Origin: Planctomycetia bacterium
GTDB taxonomy: Bacteria; Planctomycetota; PLA2; JAEUHO01
Reading direction: 5' to 3'
Length of the DNA: 16,845 nt
NCBI GenBank assembly: GCA_030618975.1
Contig: JAUXCH010000023.1
Span: forward strand, 1 to 16,845
Shown: piece by piece, positions 6,873 through 15,438 of the stretch
Position numbering within the stretch: the stretch's first letter is position 1
Layout: every line of letters begins with the position of its first letter
Made by a program: the position numbers and the translations under genes
The notes under the pieces: model-generated
Databases searched by the model: none
What the model saw: the letters and a program-made list of their open reading frames with translations, nothing else
Told to the model about the DNA's origin: nothing

Positions 6873-7118
6873 CGCCAAGTCCCGAAACAGCCAGGGGACG
6901 TTGCGATGCGGGATGCCGAAGAGACCGAACTCCCGGATGCCTGCGGTGTCCACGCCGACGCCGTCGTCGCCAAACGGGATCCAGACCGCCGCGGTCGTCG
7001 TGTGGCGCCCGCGACGCGTCATGACGTTCACGTCACCCACCGCGAGGCCGAGTCCAGCATCGAGAGGGAGAGGCCCCGCCCCAAGGCGAGGGTCGTTTAC
7101 TTGGGATCGAGTTGCCAT
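6873..7118 (-). pseudogene. rsgA: Remnant of the ribosome small-subunit GTPase RsgA
   Basis: On the minus strand, a 108-aa frame starting at 7118 carries DPRLG, then VGDVNVMTRRGRHTTT (core at about 7043), DDGVGVDTAGIREFGL and IPHRNVPWLFRDLA. This is the switch region of RsgA/YjeQ, where GRHTTT and the G3 motif DTPGIREF are family hallmarks (here DTAG). RsgA is a circularly permuted GTPase of about 300-350 residues that checks 30S maturation. The N-terminal OB domain, the GxxGVGKS P-loop and the C-terminal zinc-binding Cys/His cluster are absent. Sequence after about 6873 no longer matches. I read this as a decayed internal piece, with the functional copy expected elsewhere in the genome. Confidence 0.6.
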
Positions 7119-7205
7119 CGTCCCGCTCTGGGTTCGAAACGGACGCGGCTGTGCGACGCCTTCCCCCCCCCTGTGTCAGCGTAGTTGTCGCACGGCTTCC
7201 GTCCT

Positions 7206-7224
7206 GCCTGCCCTTCGGGCAGGC
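7206..7224 (-). terminator. Rho-independent-type hairpin after the secreted helical-repeat protein
   Basis: GCCTGCCC (7206-7213), a three-base loop and GGGCAGGC (7217-7224) form a perfect 8-bp stem only 4 bp beyond the TAG of the minus-strand gene at 7229. There is no T-run, but the compact stem and tight placement fit a terminator. Confidence 0.6.
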
Positions 7225-7228
7225 GCGA

Positions 7229-8425
7229 CTACCTCGCCTGGATCCTGACCTCACCGTCCTTGCGCAGCGACCAGGTCTCGCCGTCGGCGAGCAGGTACCA
7301 GGCACACAGCCCGGTGCGGCACGGGCCTCCACTGGATGCACCGGGGACGACGCTGAGGTCGATCCTCTCCAGCGTGACGGCATGGCCGTGGAAGCCCAGG
7401 ATGATCCCATCCACGACGAGATACCGGTGGCCGGTTCGAAAGGATCGTTCGACCTCATGCCCTCGCACGTACCCGAGTCGCACGACGTGATCGGAACCGC
7501 CGCGCGCGACGGTGACGAGCGTCTTCCGGGCGCCGAATCGCTTCCACAGCCGCCCGAGTCGGCACGGGTCCGAGCCGGCGTTTCTGCCCGCCCCGCCGGG
7601 TTCCGAGCGTCCACCGTGCAGCGGTTTCAGGGCTTCGAGATGCGGCGCCAGCACATCCTCCGGTGCGTCTGCGAGTCGTGCGCGAACGGCGTTCGACCAC
7701 AGAATCAGAACCTGGGAGTCGGGATACCCGCCCGCATCCTCGACGGCCTCCGCGGCTCGTGCCAGCGCGTCCCGTGCCCCAGTGGCATCTCCCGTGGCCA
7801 GCCGGAGCACGGCCAGCTCCGTTCCGACCATGCAGGCCGTCTCGGTCCAGCGCTCTTCGACGCACGCCGCGAGCGCGCCCTCGAGCGCAGCCGCTACCTT
7901 CGCCCTGCGCTCGTCGTCGGCCCCCTCCGTGTCCAGGAGCAGCAGTCCATCGCCGTAGGCCGCGAGCGCCTGCGCGGCCTTCCCTCGCCGCTTTCCTTTG
8001 GCGAACTCCGACAGCGCCTCGGCTGCGACGGGCACGCCGGTGCGATCCCCCGTCCGGCTGGAGCGCAGGAGAACCTCTCGGGCGAGCGCGTGGGCGGAGA
8101 CGTAGGCTCCCGCGTGCCTCGCATCGAGAGCCTGGATGACGGCGGACATCGCCTCGGACCAGGAATGCGGGGGTCTCACTTCACTCAGGAACCGGCCGAG
8201 CGCCCGGCCGGCGCGAGCCTCCTCTTCCAGGTCCTCGTGGCGCTGGGCGAGCCGAGCCGCCTTTCCATAGGTGCGGGCGGCGTCGAGGATCTTGTCCTGA
8301 CCCGTGAGCTCAGCCGCCTCGACGAGCAGCGCATCCACCCCCGCTCGCTCCTTGGCGCCCACCGGCCCGATGGCCGCGATCACGAGCGTGACCGTCAGGG
8401 CGATTGCGATCGGGGATGTTTTCAC
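7229..8425 (-). CDS. Secreted hypothetical protein with helical (TPR-like) repeats
   Basis: GTG at 8423-8425 (minus) is preceded by GAGGAGGGGCC, a strong ribosome-binding site, and opens 398 codons ending in TAG at 7229-7231. Residues 1-24 form a signal peptide (hydrophobic core, then GPVGA before KERAG). Residues 25 to about 290 are Ala/Leu/Glu-rich helices in pairs, such as ILDAARTYGKAARLAQRHEDLEE and GARDALARAAEAVEDAGG. These look like TPR repeats, so a scaffold or binding role in the periplasm is plausible. From about 305 the protein becomes beta-rich (TLVTVARGGSDHVVRLGYV, then RYLVVDGIILGFHGHAVTLE) with a Cys pair, CRTGLC. I do not recognise a named family. It is a single-gene unit with its own terminator. 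Confidence 0.7.
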   Translation of the reverse strand: MKTSPIAIALTVTLVIAAIGPVGAKERAGVDALLVEAAELTGQDKILDAARTYGKAARLAQRHEDLEEEARAGRALGRFLSEVRPPHSWSEAMSAVIQALDARHAGAYVSAHALAREVLLRSSRTGDRTGVPVAAEALSEFAKGKRRGKAAQALAAYGDGLLLLDTEGADDERRAKVAAALEGALAACVEERWTETACMVGTELAVLRLATGDATGARDALARAAEAVEDAGGYPDSQVLILWSNAVRARLADAPEDVLAPHLEALKPLHGGRSEPGGAGRNAGSDPCRLGRLWKRFGARKTLVTVARGGSDHVVRLGYVRGHEVERSFRTGHRYLVVDGIILGFHGHAVTLERIDLSVVPGASSGGPCRTGLCAWYLLADGETWSLRKDGEVRIQAR

Positions 8426-8892
8426 GGCCCCTCCTCACTCCGCGGGCGCTGGGGGTGCCGAGCACGTCGCTACTCACAGCCTAGCAGGCTCCGGCCCGCC
8501 CGGGCGCATCCCGCTCGCGCCCGGCACCCGGCAATCAAGCCCGACGGCCCGGCCCGACCTGCGTAGCGGCAGGTGCTCCGCGATCGTCTCGGCCAGCCGG
8601 CGTGCCCGGGACCGCAATGGCCAGCGACGAGACAGCGCTCGCCCACCCAAGGGGGCACAGGAGCGTGTTCCGGCTGACGAAGTCCACCGTGATTCGCGTG
8701 GTCTTCCTCCTCGAACTCGACGCGGGTGGCGTCTGGACGGTCATCCGGGTCGAGGTGGTGATCGCCCCGGTCGGCGAGGCGTCGGTGACCGAGAGCAGGC
8801 CGATGGTAGGGGCGCCTGGCGGCCGCCTGTTCCGGGGCGTCCTGGCGCGTCGACCATGCTTACCCATCCGATAGGGTACTCTCCAGGTTCCG
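8426..8892. other. Divergent intergenic region, no convincing gene
   Basis: About 470 bp separate the minus-strand secreted protein from the plus-strand metal cluster, so promoters for both must lie here. A plus frame at 8602-8874 (90 codons) has one beta-like run (TVIRVVFLLELDAGG, then VWTVIRVEVVIAPVG) but no ribosome-binding site, and its end is unrelated-looking. It may be a gene remnant or chance. A 6-bp hairpin, ACCTGC/GCAGGT, lies at 8557-8574. Confidence 0.4.
8861..8878. promoter_or_regulatory. Short dyad before the metal cluster, possible operator
   Basis: TACCC (8861-8865) and GGGTA (8874-8878) are inverted around eight bases, 14 bp before the first ATG of the metal cluster. It sits where a repressor or activator dyad overlapping a promoter would be. 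The arms are only 5 bp, so chance is a real alternative, and no regulator gene lies in the window. Confidence 0.2.
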
Positions 8893-9336
8893 ATGAAGAG
8901 TCACCTCGCCATCCTCACCGTGTCGCTCGCCCTCCTAGGCGTGCTCACGGGCAGCCTCCTCCGACCCTGCGACTGCGGGAGTGGTGGGGGCCCCACGTCC
9001 GACGCGACGTCGGCCGCGAAGGGGAGCCCGTGCGCGACGTGCCGTTGCGGTACGAACGAGACGCTCGCCCGGAACCCGGGCGAAGACGGCGATGTACCCG
9101 GGGATGAACCCGGGGATGACGGCTGCGAGTTCTGCTGCAAGCCTGCCCCGCCGGCCGTCGAAGCCTCTTCCGCCGTGACGTTTGCACCGCCCTCGCTCGT
9201 CGCCGTCCCCACGAGTCGGCGGCCGGCCCTCGACCTCGACGGAGAGGCCCCGGCGCTCGTGCGCGGAGGCGCCGCGCCACCGGACGGCGCCCCGTGGCGG
9301 CTCTCGGAAGAAGGCCTGGCGGTCTTCCGGCTCTAG
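8893..9336 (+). CDS. Exported Cys-rich protein of the metal-efflux cluster
   Basis: This 147-aa protein starts with MKSHLAILTVSLALLGVLTGSLLRP, a signal peptide or membrane anchor. Eight cysteines follow in three groups: CDC (26, 28), CATCRC (47, 50, 52) and CEFCC (78, 81, 82), separated by Gly- and Asp/Glu-rich linkers. The C-terminal half has no Cys and is Pro/Ala-rich. Such clustered CxC/CxxC patterns bind soft metals such as Cu(I) or Cd. No family name comes to mind, so periplasmic metal binding is inferred from the residues and from being first in a run of RND metal-efflux genes. It lies 159 bp before the YHS protein and may have its own transcript. A 12-bp unit is repeated in tandem within the acidic linker (around 9096-9119). 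Confidence 0.6.
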   Translation: MKSHLAILTVSLALLGVLTGSLLRPCDCGSGGGPTSDATSAAKGSPCATCRCGTNETLARNPGEDGDVPGDEPGDDGCEFCCKPAPPAVEASSAVTFAPPSLVAVPTSRRPALDLDGEAPALVRGGAAPPDGAPWRLSEEGLAVFRL

Positions 9337-9495
9337 CCTCCGCCCTCTCGGCGCGCGATCGCGCCACCCCACATCACGTTGGCGCCGACCGCCTCACGCG
9401 GCGAGACGTCATGGGGCAGTCCATGGGCCGTGGGCGTACAGCGGAAACTGTCGGCACACCCAGCCGTACGGTGAATTCAGACCGGGAGAGAAACG

Positions 9496-10374
9496 ATGAA
9501 GACTTCAACCCTGTTCGTGCTCGGGCTCCTGACGGGAGCCGTCCTCGTCTTCGGCATCCGTGCCGCGTCCCTGGGCGAGAGCGTCGCCGCAGAGTCGGCG
9601 GCTTTCGCCGAGGAGGAGCATGACGGGCACGTGGGACATACGAAACCCACGAAACCCGCGGAACCTGCGCACGAGACGCACGAGAACGGCGCGGACGTGC
9701 AGCCCGCATCGCCTCCCGCGGCGCCGTCGACGCTGGTCGTGCGCCTCGACGATGCCGGAACCGTCGTCGGCGCGGTCATGGAGATGTCGGGTGGGGCGAG
9801 CCACGAGGTGGTGCCCGGCGGCCACGCGCCGATGGGGGACTTCCCGGCCCGCATCGCGGGCAGTGCGAGCTCCTTCACGGCGCACCTCCACCCCCGCGAC
9901 GACGGCACGCTCGAGGTCAAGCTGCGAGACCCGGACGGTGTGGTCGTGGCGGAAGGCGTGCTGTCGGCGGACGACGAGCGCGCCCCCGAGAACGCGATCT
10001 GTCCGGTGATGGGCAACCCCGTCGATCCCGAGGTCTACGTGGACTACGAAGGGCGGCGGATCGGCTTCTGCTGCCCGGGGTGCGACGCGGAGTTCATGGC
10101 GGACCCCGAGAAGTACCTGAAGAAGGTCGATGCCGAGCTGGCCTCGCGAGAGACGAAGACGACGTCGTCGTCGGCGGCGGACGACGCCGATCGCCCCCCC
10201 GAGAACGCGATCTGTCCGGTGATGGGCAACCCCGTCGATCCCGAGGTCTACGTCGACTACGAGGGGCGGCGGATCGGCTTCTGCTGCCCCGGGTGCGACG
10301 CGGAGTTCATGGCGGACCCCGAGAAGTACCTGAAGAAGGTCGACGCCGAGCTGGCCGCGAAGGAGGCGGAATGA
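9496..10374 (+). CDS. Exported His-rich protein with two tandem YHS-like domains
   Basis: ATG at 9496 follows GGGAGAG and opens 292 codons. An N-terminal hydrophobic segment (TLFVLGLLTGAVLVFGIRA) exports or anchors it. Next comes a His-rich stretch (about 40-65) with EEEHDGHVGHTKP, then a beta-rich part (about 77-158). Two copies of a Cys domain follow: ICPVMGNPVDPEVYVDYEG, RRIGFCCPGCDAEF and MADPEKYL. Cysteines are 169, 192, 193, 196 and 240, 263, 264, 267. This is the YHS/TRASH-type metal-binding pattern, common beside Cu/Ag and other heavy-metal exporters. The gene overlaps cusB by ATGA, so the two are co-translated. A periplasmic metal carrier or buffer feeding the RND pump is the likely role. 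The exact metal is not readable from the sequence. Confidence 0.8.
   Translation: MKTSTLFVLGLLTGAVLVFGIRAASLGESVAAESAAFAEEEHDGHVGHTKPTKPAEPAHETHENGADVQPASPPAAPSTLVVRLDDAGTVVGAVMEMSGGASHEVVPGGHAPMGDFPARIAGSASSFTAHLHPRDDGTLEVKLRDPDGVVVAEGVLSADDERAPENAICPVMGNPVDPEVYVDYEGRRIGFCCPGCDAEFMADPEKYLKKVDAELASRETKTTSSSAADDADRPPENAICPVMGNPVDPEVYVDYEGRRIGFCCPGCDAEFMADPEKYLKKVDAELAAKEAE
9988..10356 (+). repeat. Recent in-frame tandem duplication of the YHS-like domain
   Basis: The block at 9988-10143 recurs at 10201-10356, with a period of 213 bp (71 codons). By eye the 156-bp blocks differ at four bases, all synonymous. The linker before each copy (GCGGACGACG) is also shared, so the duplicated unit probably begins near 9966. 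Confidence 0.9.
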
Positions 10375-11753
10375 AGCGCGTGTCTCTCCGTAGCCCGCCC
10401 GTCGTCCTGGCGGCCGGCCTGCTCGCAGGTGCCTTGCTCCTGTTCGTGATCCCCGAGGGCTGGCTGTTTCGCCCGCCGCCCGCCCGGGAGCAGGGAGCCG
10501 CCGATGCGGGACGGCGCTACGCCTGTCCGATGTTTTGCACCATGGCGGATCAGCCGGGCGAGTGCCCGGTCTGCGGCATGGACATGGAGCCCGTGCAGGA
10601 CCAGGGCTCGAAGGTCGCGCTGAACGCGCGCGAGCGGTACATGGTCGGTGTCCGCACGACGCTGATCGAACGTCGCCCTGCGGTCCACCGCGTCCGGGCC
10701 CTCGGCAAGATCCGGCCCGACGAGCGTCGGGAAGGTCGGATCACCGCCTGGGTCAGCGGCCGGCTGGACACGCTCTACGTCGACTTCACCGGCGTTACGG
10801 TCGAGAAGGGCCAGAAGATCGCGGAGATCTACGCTCCGGAGCTCGTCTCCGCCCAGGAGGAGCTGATCTCGGCCTTGCGGAGGCGGAACGAGGCGCGCGC
10901 AGAGGTCTCGAACGGTCAGACGCGGGCCAGTGAGCGGCTGCGCCTTGCGGAAAGCGTGTACGTCGCGTCGCGACGACGGCTGATCCTGCTGGGCATGTCG
11001 CCCGCGACCGTGAATGCGATCGAGAGGGAAGGCGTGGCGCACGACCACCTCGACATCCTCGCCCACGTGGGCGGCACCGTGCTGAAGAAGTGGGTCACGA
11101 CCGGGGAGTTCGTGAAGACGGGCGACGTGCTCTTCACCGTGGTGGACCTCGGCACCGTCTGGGCGATGCTCGACGTATTCGAGCAGGACGCCGGGTCGGT
11201 CTTCCGCGGCCAGGAGGTCGAGGTCGAGGTTCCCAGCCTGCCCGGAGAGGTCTTCCGGGGCGTCGTCTCCTTCGTGGACCCGGTGCTCGACGAGCGCCGT
11301 CGCGTGCTCCGCGTGCGGGTCGACCTCGCCAACGAGCAGGGCCTCCTCAAGCCCGGCGCGTTCGTGGATGCCCACGTCCTCGTGGAACTGACCTCCGAAG
11401 GACGCGTCCACGTGCCGGGCTCGGAAACGAAGCCCGGCACGGTTCTCCTGGTGCCCCGTTCCGCCATCCTCGATGGGGGGGATCGAAAGCTCGCCTACGT
11501 CATGAGCCAGGGGCCCGGTCCCCTGAAGGACGGTGAGGAGCGCTGGCCCGCGATCTACCAGCCGCGCGAAGTCGAGACCGGGTTCCGGGTCGGGGAGGAC
11601 CTCGTCGTCCTCTCGGGCCTGCGAGAGGCCGAGGACGTGGTCACGCGCGGGCAGTTCCTCATCGACAGCCAGCTGCAGTTGACGGGACGACCGAGCCTCA
11701 TGATTCCCGAAGCCGCCGGGGGAACCCCCGTCGATCCGCACGCCGGTCACTAG
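10371..11753 (+). CDS. cusB: CusB-like RND efflux periplasmic adaptor with N-terminal metal-binding domain
   Basis: The 460-aa membrane-fusion protein starts at ATG 10371, overlapping the previous stop and preceded by AGGAGGCGG. Residues 5-33 are a membrane anchor. Residues 50-75 are a heavy-metal-binding domain, YACPMFCTMADQPGECPVCG, with Cys52, 56, 65 and 68 followed by MDMEPV. Then come the barrel and lipoyl halves typical of CusB/HlyD adaptors (ITAWVSGRLDTLYVDFTGVTV, later VVDLGTVWAMLDVFEQD) around a helical hairpin rich in Arg/Glu. The mature C-terminus ends in DPHAGH. CusB links the inner-membrane pump to the outer-membrane channel and hands metal to the pump. Cu/Ag is the best-known substrate of this adaptor type, but Zn/Cd/Co cannot be ruled out. 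CusA follows after 12 bp. Confidence 0.9.
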   Translation: MKRVSLRSPPVVLAAGLLAGALLLFVIPEGWLFRPPPAREQGAADAGRRYACPMFCTMADQPGECPVCGMDMEPVQDQGSKVALNARERYMVGVRTTLIERRPAVHRVRALGKIRPDERREGRITAWVSGRLDTLYVDFTGVTVEKGQKIAEIYAPELVSAQEELISALRRRNEARAEVSNGQTRASERLRLAESVYVASRRRLILLGMSPATVNAIEREGVAHDHLDILAHVGGTVLKKWVTTGEFVKTGDVLFTVVDLGTVWAMLDVFEQDAGSVFRGQEVEVEVPSLPGEVFRGVVSFVDPVLDERRRVLRVRVDLANEQGLLKPGAFVDAHVLVELTSEGRVHVPGSETKPGTVLLVPRSAILDGGDRKLAYVMSQGPGPLKDGEERWPAIYQPREVETGFRVGEDLVVLSGLREAEDVVTRGQFLIDSQLQLTGRPSLMIPEAAGGTPVDPHAGH

Positions 11754-11765
11754 GAGAGCGGGGCG

Positions 11766-14700
11766 ATGGCGACGCACTTCCTCGAACGCTGGCTCCGCCC
11801 CCGGGAGCCGGACCTCGACGATCCCACCGGGAACGACCTCCAGGGCGGCGGCCTCCTGGGGGCGTTCTTCCGGAAGATCCTGACGAACCGGGTCCTGGTG
11901 ATCCTCCTGGTCGTGGGGCTCGCGATCTACGGCTTCCGTGCCTACCAGGACGTGCCCGTCGACGCGATCCCCGACATCAGCGAGAACCAGGTCGTCGTCT
12001 ACACGCCGTGGCCCGGCCGCAGCCCGAAGGACGTCGAAGACCAGGTCACCTACCCCCTGGCCGTGTCGCTCCAGGGCATCCCGGCCGTTTCCGACATCCG
12101 CTCCATCTCGGGCTTCGGGTTCAGCCAGATCTACGTCGTCTTCGAGGACGGGACCGACATCTACTGGGCGCGCAGCCGCGTGCTCGAACGACTCAACGTG
12201 GCCCAGCGCGACCTGCCCGAGGGGGTCGTATCCGGGCTGGGTCCCGATGCGACCAGCCTGGGGCAGATCTTCTGGTACACGCTCGAGTCCACGGACGGCA
12301 ACGTCGATCTGGGCGGATTGCGTACGCTGCAGGACTGGACCGTGCGCTACGCCCTGCAGATCGTGCCGGGCGTCGCGGAGGTCGCCTCCGTCGGCGGGTT
12401 CGTCCAGGAATACCAGGTCGACGCGGATTCCCACCGCCTGCGTGCCCACGGCGTGAGCCTGCAGCAGCTGGCGATGGCCGTCAAGATGGCCAACCTCGAC
12501 GTCGGCGCCAAGGTCGTCGAGGAGCAGGGCATCGAGTACGTCCTGCGCGGCGTCGGCTTCGTGCAGACGCTGGCCGACCTCGAAGAGACCGTCGTCGTCG
12601 AGCGCGAGCACGTGCCGATCCGCGTCCGGGATCTGGCTACGGTGACCCTCGGGCCCGCGTTTCGGCGCGGTGCGCTGGCCGACGATCGCGGTGAGGTGGT
12701 CGGGGGCGTGGTCACGATGCGCTACGGGGGCAATCCCCTCGACGTGATCGAGCGCGTCAAGGAAGCCATCGAACGCCTGCGGCCCAGTCTGCCCGAGGGT
12801 GTGGTGCTCAGGCCGTTCTACGACCGCACGCAGCTGGTGCAGGAGACGCAGGCGACCCTCGTCGAGACGCTCCAGTTCGAGGTCATGATCACCGTCATCG
12901 TGATCCTCCTCTTCCTGCTGCACGTACGCTCGAGCCTCCTCGTCGCGATCACGCTGCCCACGGCGGTCATGCTCTCCTTCGTCGCGATGCGCGTCTTCGG
13001 GATCGACGCCAACATCATGAGCCTGGCCGGGATCGCGATCGCCATCGGCACGATGGTCGACATGGGCATCGTCATCACGGAGAACATCCACCGGCATCTC
13101 ACGGAACGGCCGCCCGAGAAGAGCCGACGGAAGGCGATCCACGAGGCGACGACCGAGGTCGCCGGCGCCGTCTTCACGGCCATCACCACCACGGTCGTCA
13201 GCTTCTTCCCGGTCTTCATGCTGACGGACCAGGAAGGCAAGCTCTTCCGGCCGCTGGCGTGGACCAAGTCCTTCGCGCTGGTCACTGCCCTGATCGTCTC
13301 GATCACGCTCGTTCCGGCGTTGGCGCACTTCTTCCTGCGTCCGGGGCGCATTCGCCGGCGTGCCGCGGCCCCGTTTGCGGGATTCCTCGGGGGGATCGCG
13401 GGCGCATGGGTCTACCTCTGGGCTGCGAGCGCGACGGTGTCGCCCGACTCCCTGGTTTCCGACATCCTGCGGATCCAGCCGTGGTTGCTGGGCGTCGTGG
13501 CCGCTCTGGGGCTGGGCGGCCTGGTCTACAAGGCGCTGGTCGAGCCCCTGACCCCGATCGAGTCCAACCCGATCGCCCGCGGCGTCGTCGCCGCCTACAC
13601 CCCGGTCCTGCGCTGGGTGCTGCGTCACAAGGTGCTCTTCAGTGTTCTTCCCATCCTCTCGGTCCTGTGGGGGTTGACGATCTGGTTGGGTGCCGCGGCC
13701 GTGCTCTCCCCGCTGCACGCCGCCCTGGACGGCCTGGGCATCGACGCGAGCCGGATCCGCCCTCTGGCGGCCGTGGAGGAGAAGTTCCCGGGCATCGGAC
13801 GGGAGTTCATGCCGCCGCTCGACGAGGGCGGCCTGCTCTTCATGCCCAGCATCCTCCCGCACGGCTCGCTCAATCAATCGATCGACGTCATGATCGCGCA
13901 GAACCGCGGCATGCTGGAGGTGCCCGAGATCGTCCGCGTCGTGGGCAAGGCGGGGCGCGCCGAGACGGCGCTCGACCCCGCACCCGTGGGCATGGTCGAG
14001 ACCATCCTCGTCCTCAAACCACGGCACCTGTGGCGTCCGGGCATGACGCGCGAGAAGCTCATCGCCGAGCTGCGGCGGAAGACGAACATGCCCGGGGTGG
14101 CCCCTTCGTGGCTTCAACCCATCGAGACCCGCATCGTGATGCTCCAGTCCGGCATCCGGGCCACGATCGGGCAGCGCATCTTCGGCGCGACACCCGAGAT
14201 CATCGAGGAGGCGACCCTGGCCTTCGAGCAGGCGATGCGCGAGGTGCCGGGGGCGGCGGACGTCACGGCGCTTCGGTTGCACGGCAAGCCCTACCTGGAG
14301 GTGCACCCCGACCGGGTGCGCTTGTCCCGGTACGGCCTGCGGGTCGAGGACGTGCAGCGCGTGATCGAGGTGGCCTTGGGCGGGATGCCGCAGACCCTCA
14401 GCGTGGAGGGCCGGGAGCGCTACCCCATCCGGGTCCGCTACGCGCGCGCCGAGCGGGACCGCATCGAGGCGATCCGCGCGACGCCGGTGCCCATCGGGAA
14501 TGACGCCTACGTGCCGCTCTCGGAGGTGGCGAACATCGAGATGGTCGTGGGCCCCGCCGCCATTCGCGGCGAGGGCGGTCAGTTGGTCGGCTACGTCATG
14601 TTCAACGCCCAGGGGCGGGACGAGGTCAGTCTCGTCGAGGATGCCGACCGGATCCTGAAGGAGAAGATCGCACGCGGTGAGCTCGAGATCCCGGCCGGCG

Positions 14701-15317
14701 TGTACTGGGACTGGCGGGGCCGCTACCAGAACCAGGTCCGCGCCGCCAAGCGCCTGGCCCTCCTGATTCCCCTCTGTCTGTTGGTGAACCTGCTGCTCCA
14801 TTTCCTGCACTTCGGCCGCATCGGCCCTTCGTTGATCGTCTTCCTCGGCATTCCCGTGGCGATGTCGGGCGGCTTCATCATGCTGTACTTCTACGGCGCC
14901 TACCTGACGGTGGCGGTCTGGGTCGGGTTCATCGCCGTGTTCGGCATCGCGGCGGACGACGGCATCGTGATCGGGACCTACATTCAGCAGGTGATCGCGC
15001 GCCGCAACCCGCGCACGGTCGACGAGGTTCGTGCCGCCGTGCTCGAGGCCGGCCGCAAGCGCATCCGGCCGGCGCTCATGACGAGCGTCACGACGGTCCT
15101 CGCCCTGGCTCCTATCTTCCTCTCGAGCGGGCGCGGAAGCGACGTGATGGGGCCGATGGCCGTGCCTTCCGTCGGGGGCATGATCGTCGCGTCGATCACG
15201 TGGTTCGTGGTTCCGATGGCCTACTCGGCCATCGAGGAACGACGCGTCCGGCGCGAGGCGAGACCCACCCCGACGTCGTTCGCGGGTCGTGGAACGGGGA
15301 ACGAGAGGACGCCGTGA
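11766..15317 (+). CDS. cusA: CusA/CzcA-type RND heavy-metal efflux pump
   Basis: This 1183-aa inner-membrane proton/metal antiporter starts at ATG 11766 after GGAGAGCGGGG. DVPVDAIPDISENQVVVYT and the following VEDQVTYPLAVSLQGIP are signatures of the heavy-metal RND family. The central membrane block holds Asp432 in GTMVDMGIVITEN, the expected proton-relay position. Met743 (GMVET) and Met792 (VMLQSGI), 49 residues apart, fall where CusA has two of its metal-binding Met residues, favouring Cu/Ag. The third is not clear. It is longer than E. coli CusA (about 1047 aa). Extra hydrophobic segments near 544-558 and 572-592 lie before the second half. The last membrane block has AADDG at 1063-1067 where CusA usually has AAETG. 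It is part of the tight YHS-cusB-cusA run. Confidence 0.92.
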   Translation: MATHFLERWLRPREPDLDDPTGNDLQGGGLLGAFFRKILTNRVLVILLVVGLAIYGFRAYQDVPVDAIPDISENQVVVYTPWPGRSPKDVEDQVTYPLAVSLQGIPAVSDIRSISGFGFSQIYVVFEDGTDIYWARSRVLERLNVAQRDLPEGVVSGLGPDATSLGQIFWYTLESTDGNVDLGGLRTLQDWTVRYALQIVPGVAEVASVGGFVQEYQVDADSHRLRAHGVSLQQLAMAVKMANLDVGAKVVEEQGIEYVLRGVGFVQTLADLEETVVVEREHVPIRVRDLATVTLGPAFRRGALADDRGEVVGGVVTMRYGGNPLDVIERVKEAIERLRPSLPEGVVLRPFYDRTQLVQETQATLVETLQFEVMITVIVILLFLLHVRSSLLVAITLPTAVMLSFVAMRVFGIDANIMSLAGIAIAIGTMVDMGIVITENIHRHLTERPPEKSRRKAIHEATTEVAGAVFTAITTTVVSFFPVFMLTDQEGKLFRPLAWTKSFALVTALIVSITLVPALAHFFLRPGRIRRRAAAPFAGFLGGIAGAWVYLWAASATVSPDSLVSDILRIQPWLLGVVAALGLGGLVYKALVEPLTPIESNPIARGVVAAYTPVLRWVLRHKVLFSVLPILSVLWGLTIWLGAAAVLSPLHAALDGLGIDASRIRPLAAVEEKFPGIGREFMPPLDEGGLLFMPSILPHGSLNQSIDVMIAQNRGMLEVPEIVRVVGKAGRAETALDPAPVGMVETILVLKPRHLWRPGMTREKLIAELRRKTNMPGVAPSWLQPIETRIVMLQSGIRATIGQRIFGATPEIIEEATLAFEQAMREVPGAADVTALRLHGKPYLEVHPDRVRLSRYGLRVEDVQRVIEVALGGMPQTLSVEGRERYPIRVRYARAERDRIEAIRATPVPIGNDAYVPLSEVANIEMVVGPAAIRGEGGQLVGYVMFNAQGRDEVSLVEDADRILKEKIARGELEIPAGVYWDWRGRYQNQVRAAKRLALLIPLCLLVNLLLHFLHFGRIGPSLIVFLGIPVAMSGGFIMLYFYGAYLTVAVWVGFIAVFGIAADDGIVIGTYIQQVIARRNPRTVDEVRAAVLEAGRKRIRPALMTSVTTVLALAPIFLSSGRGSDVMGPMAVPSVGGMIVASITWFVVPMAYSAIEERRVRREARPTPTSFAGRGTGNERTP

Positions 15318-15438
15318 CCTGCAGCTTCTCGCGCGCTGCCCGATCGAACGGAGCGGAGACGAGCGCCCATGCCAGGTGCTTCGCCGGAGCGCACTTGGTA
15401 CAGTCCTCCCGACTTCCCCTCCAAACGCACGAGGCATC

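Noticed and set aside
8602..8874. 90-codon plus-strand frame before the metal cluster
   Set aside because: It has no ribosome-binding site, no recognisable domain, and an overlapping minus frame equally open. At best it is a gene remnant.
9096..9119. 12-bp tandem repeat in the Cys-rich protein gene
   Set aside because: There are only two units, in a low-complexity acidic linker. No evidence of function or variability.
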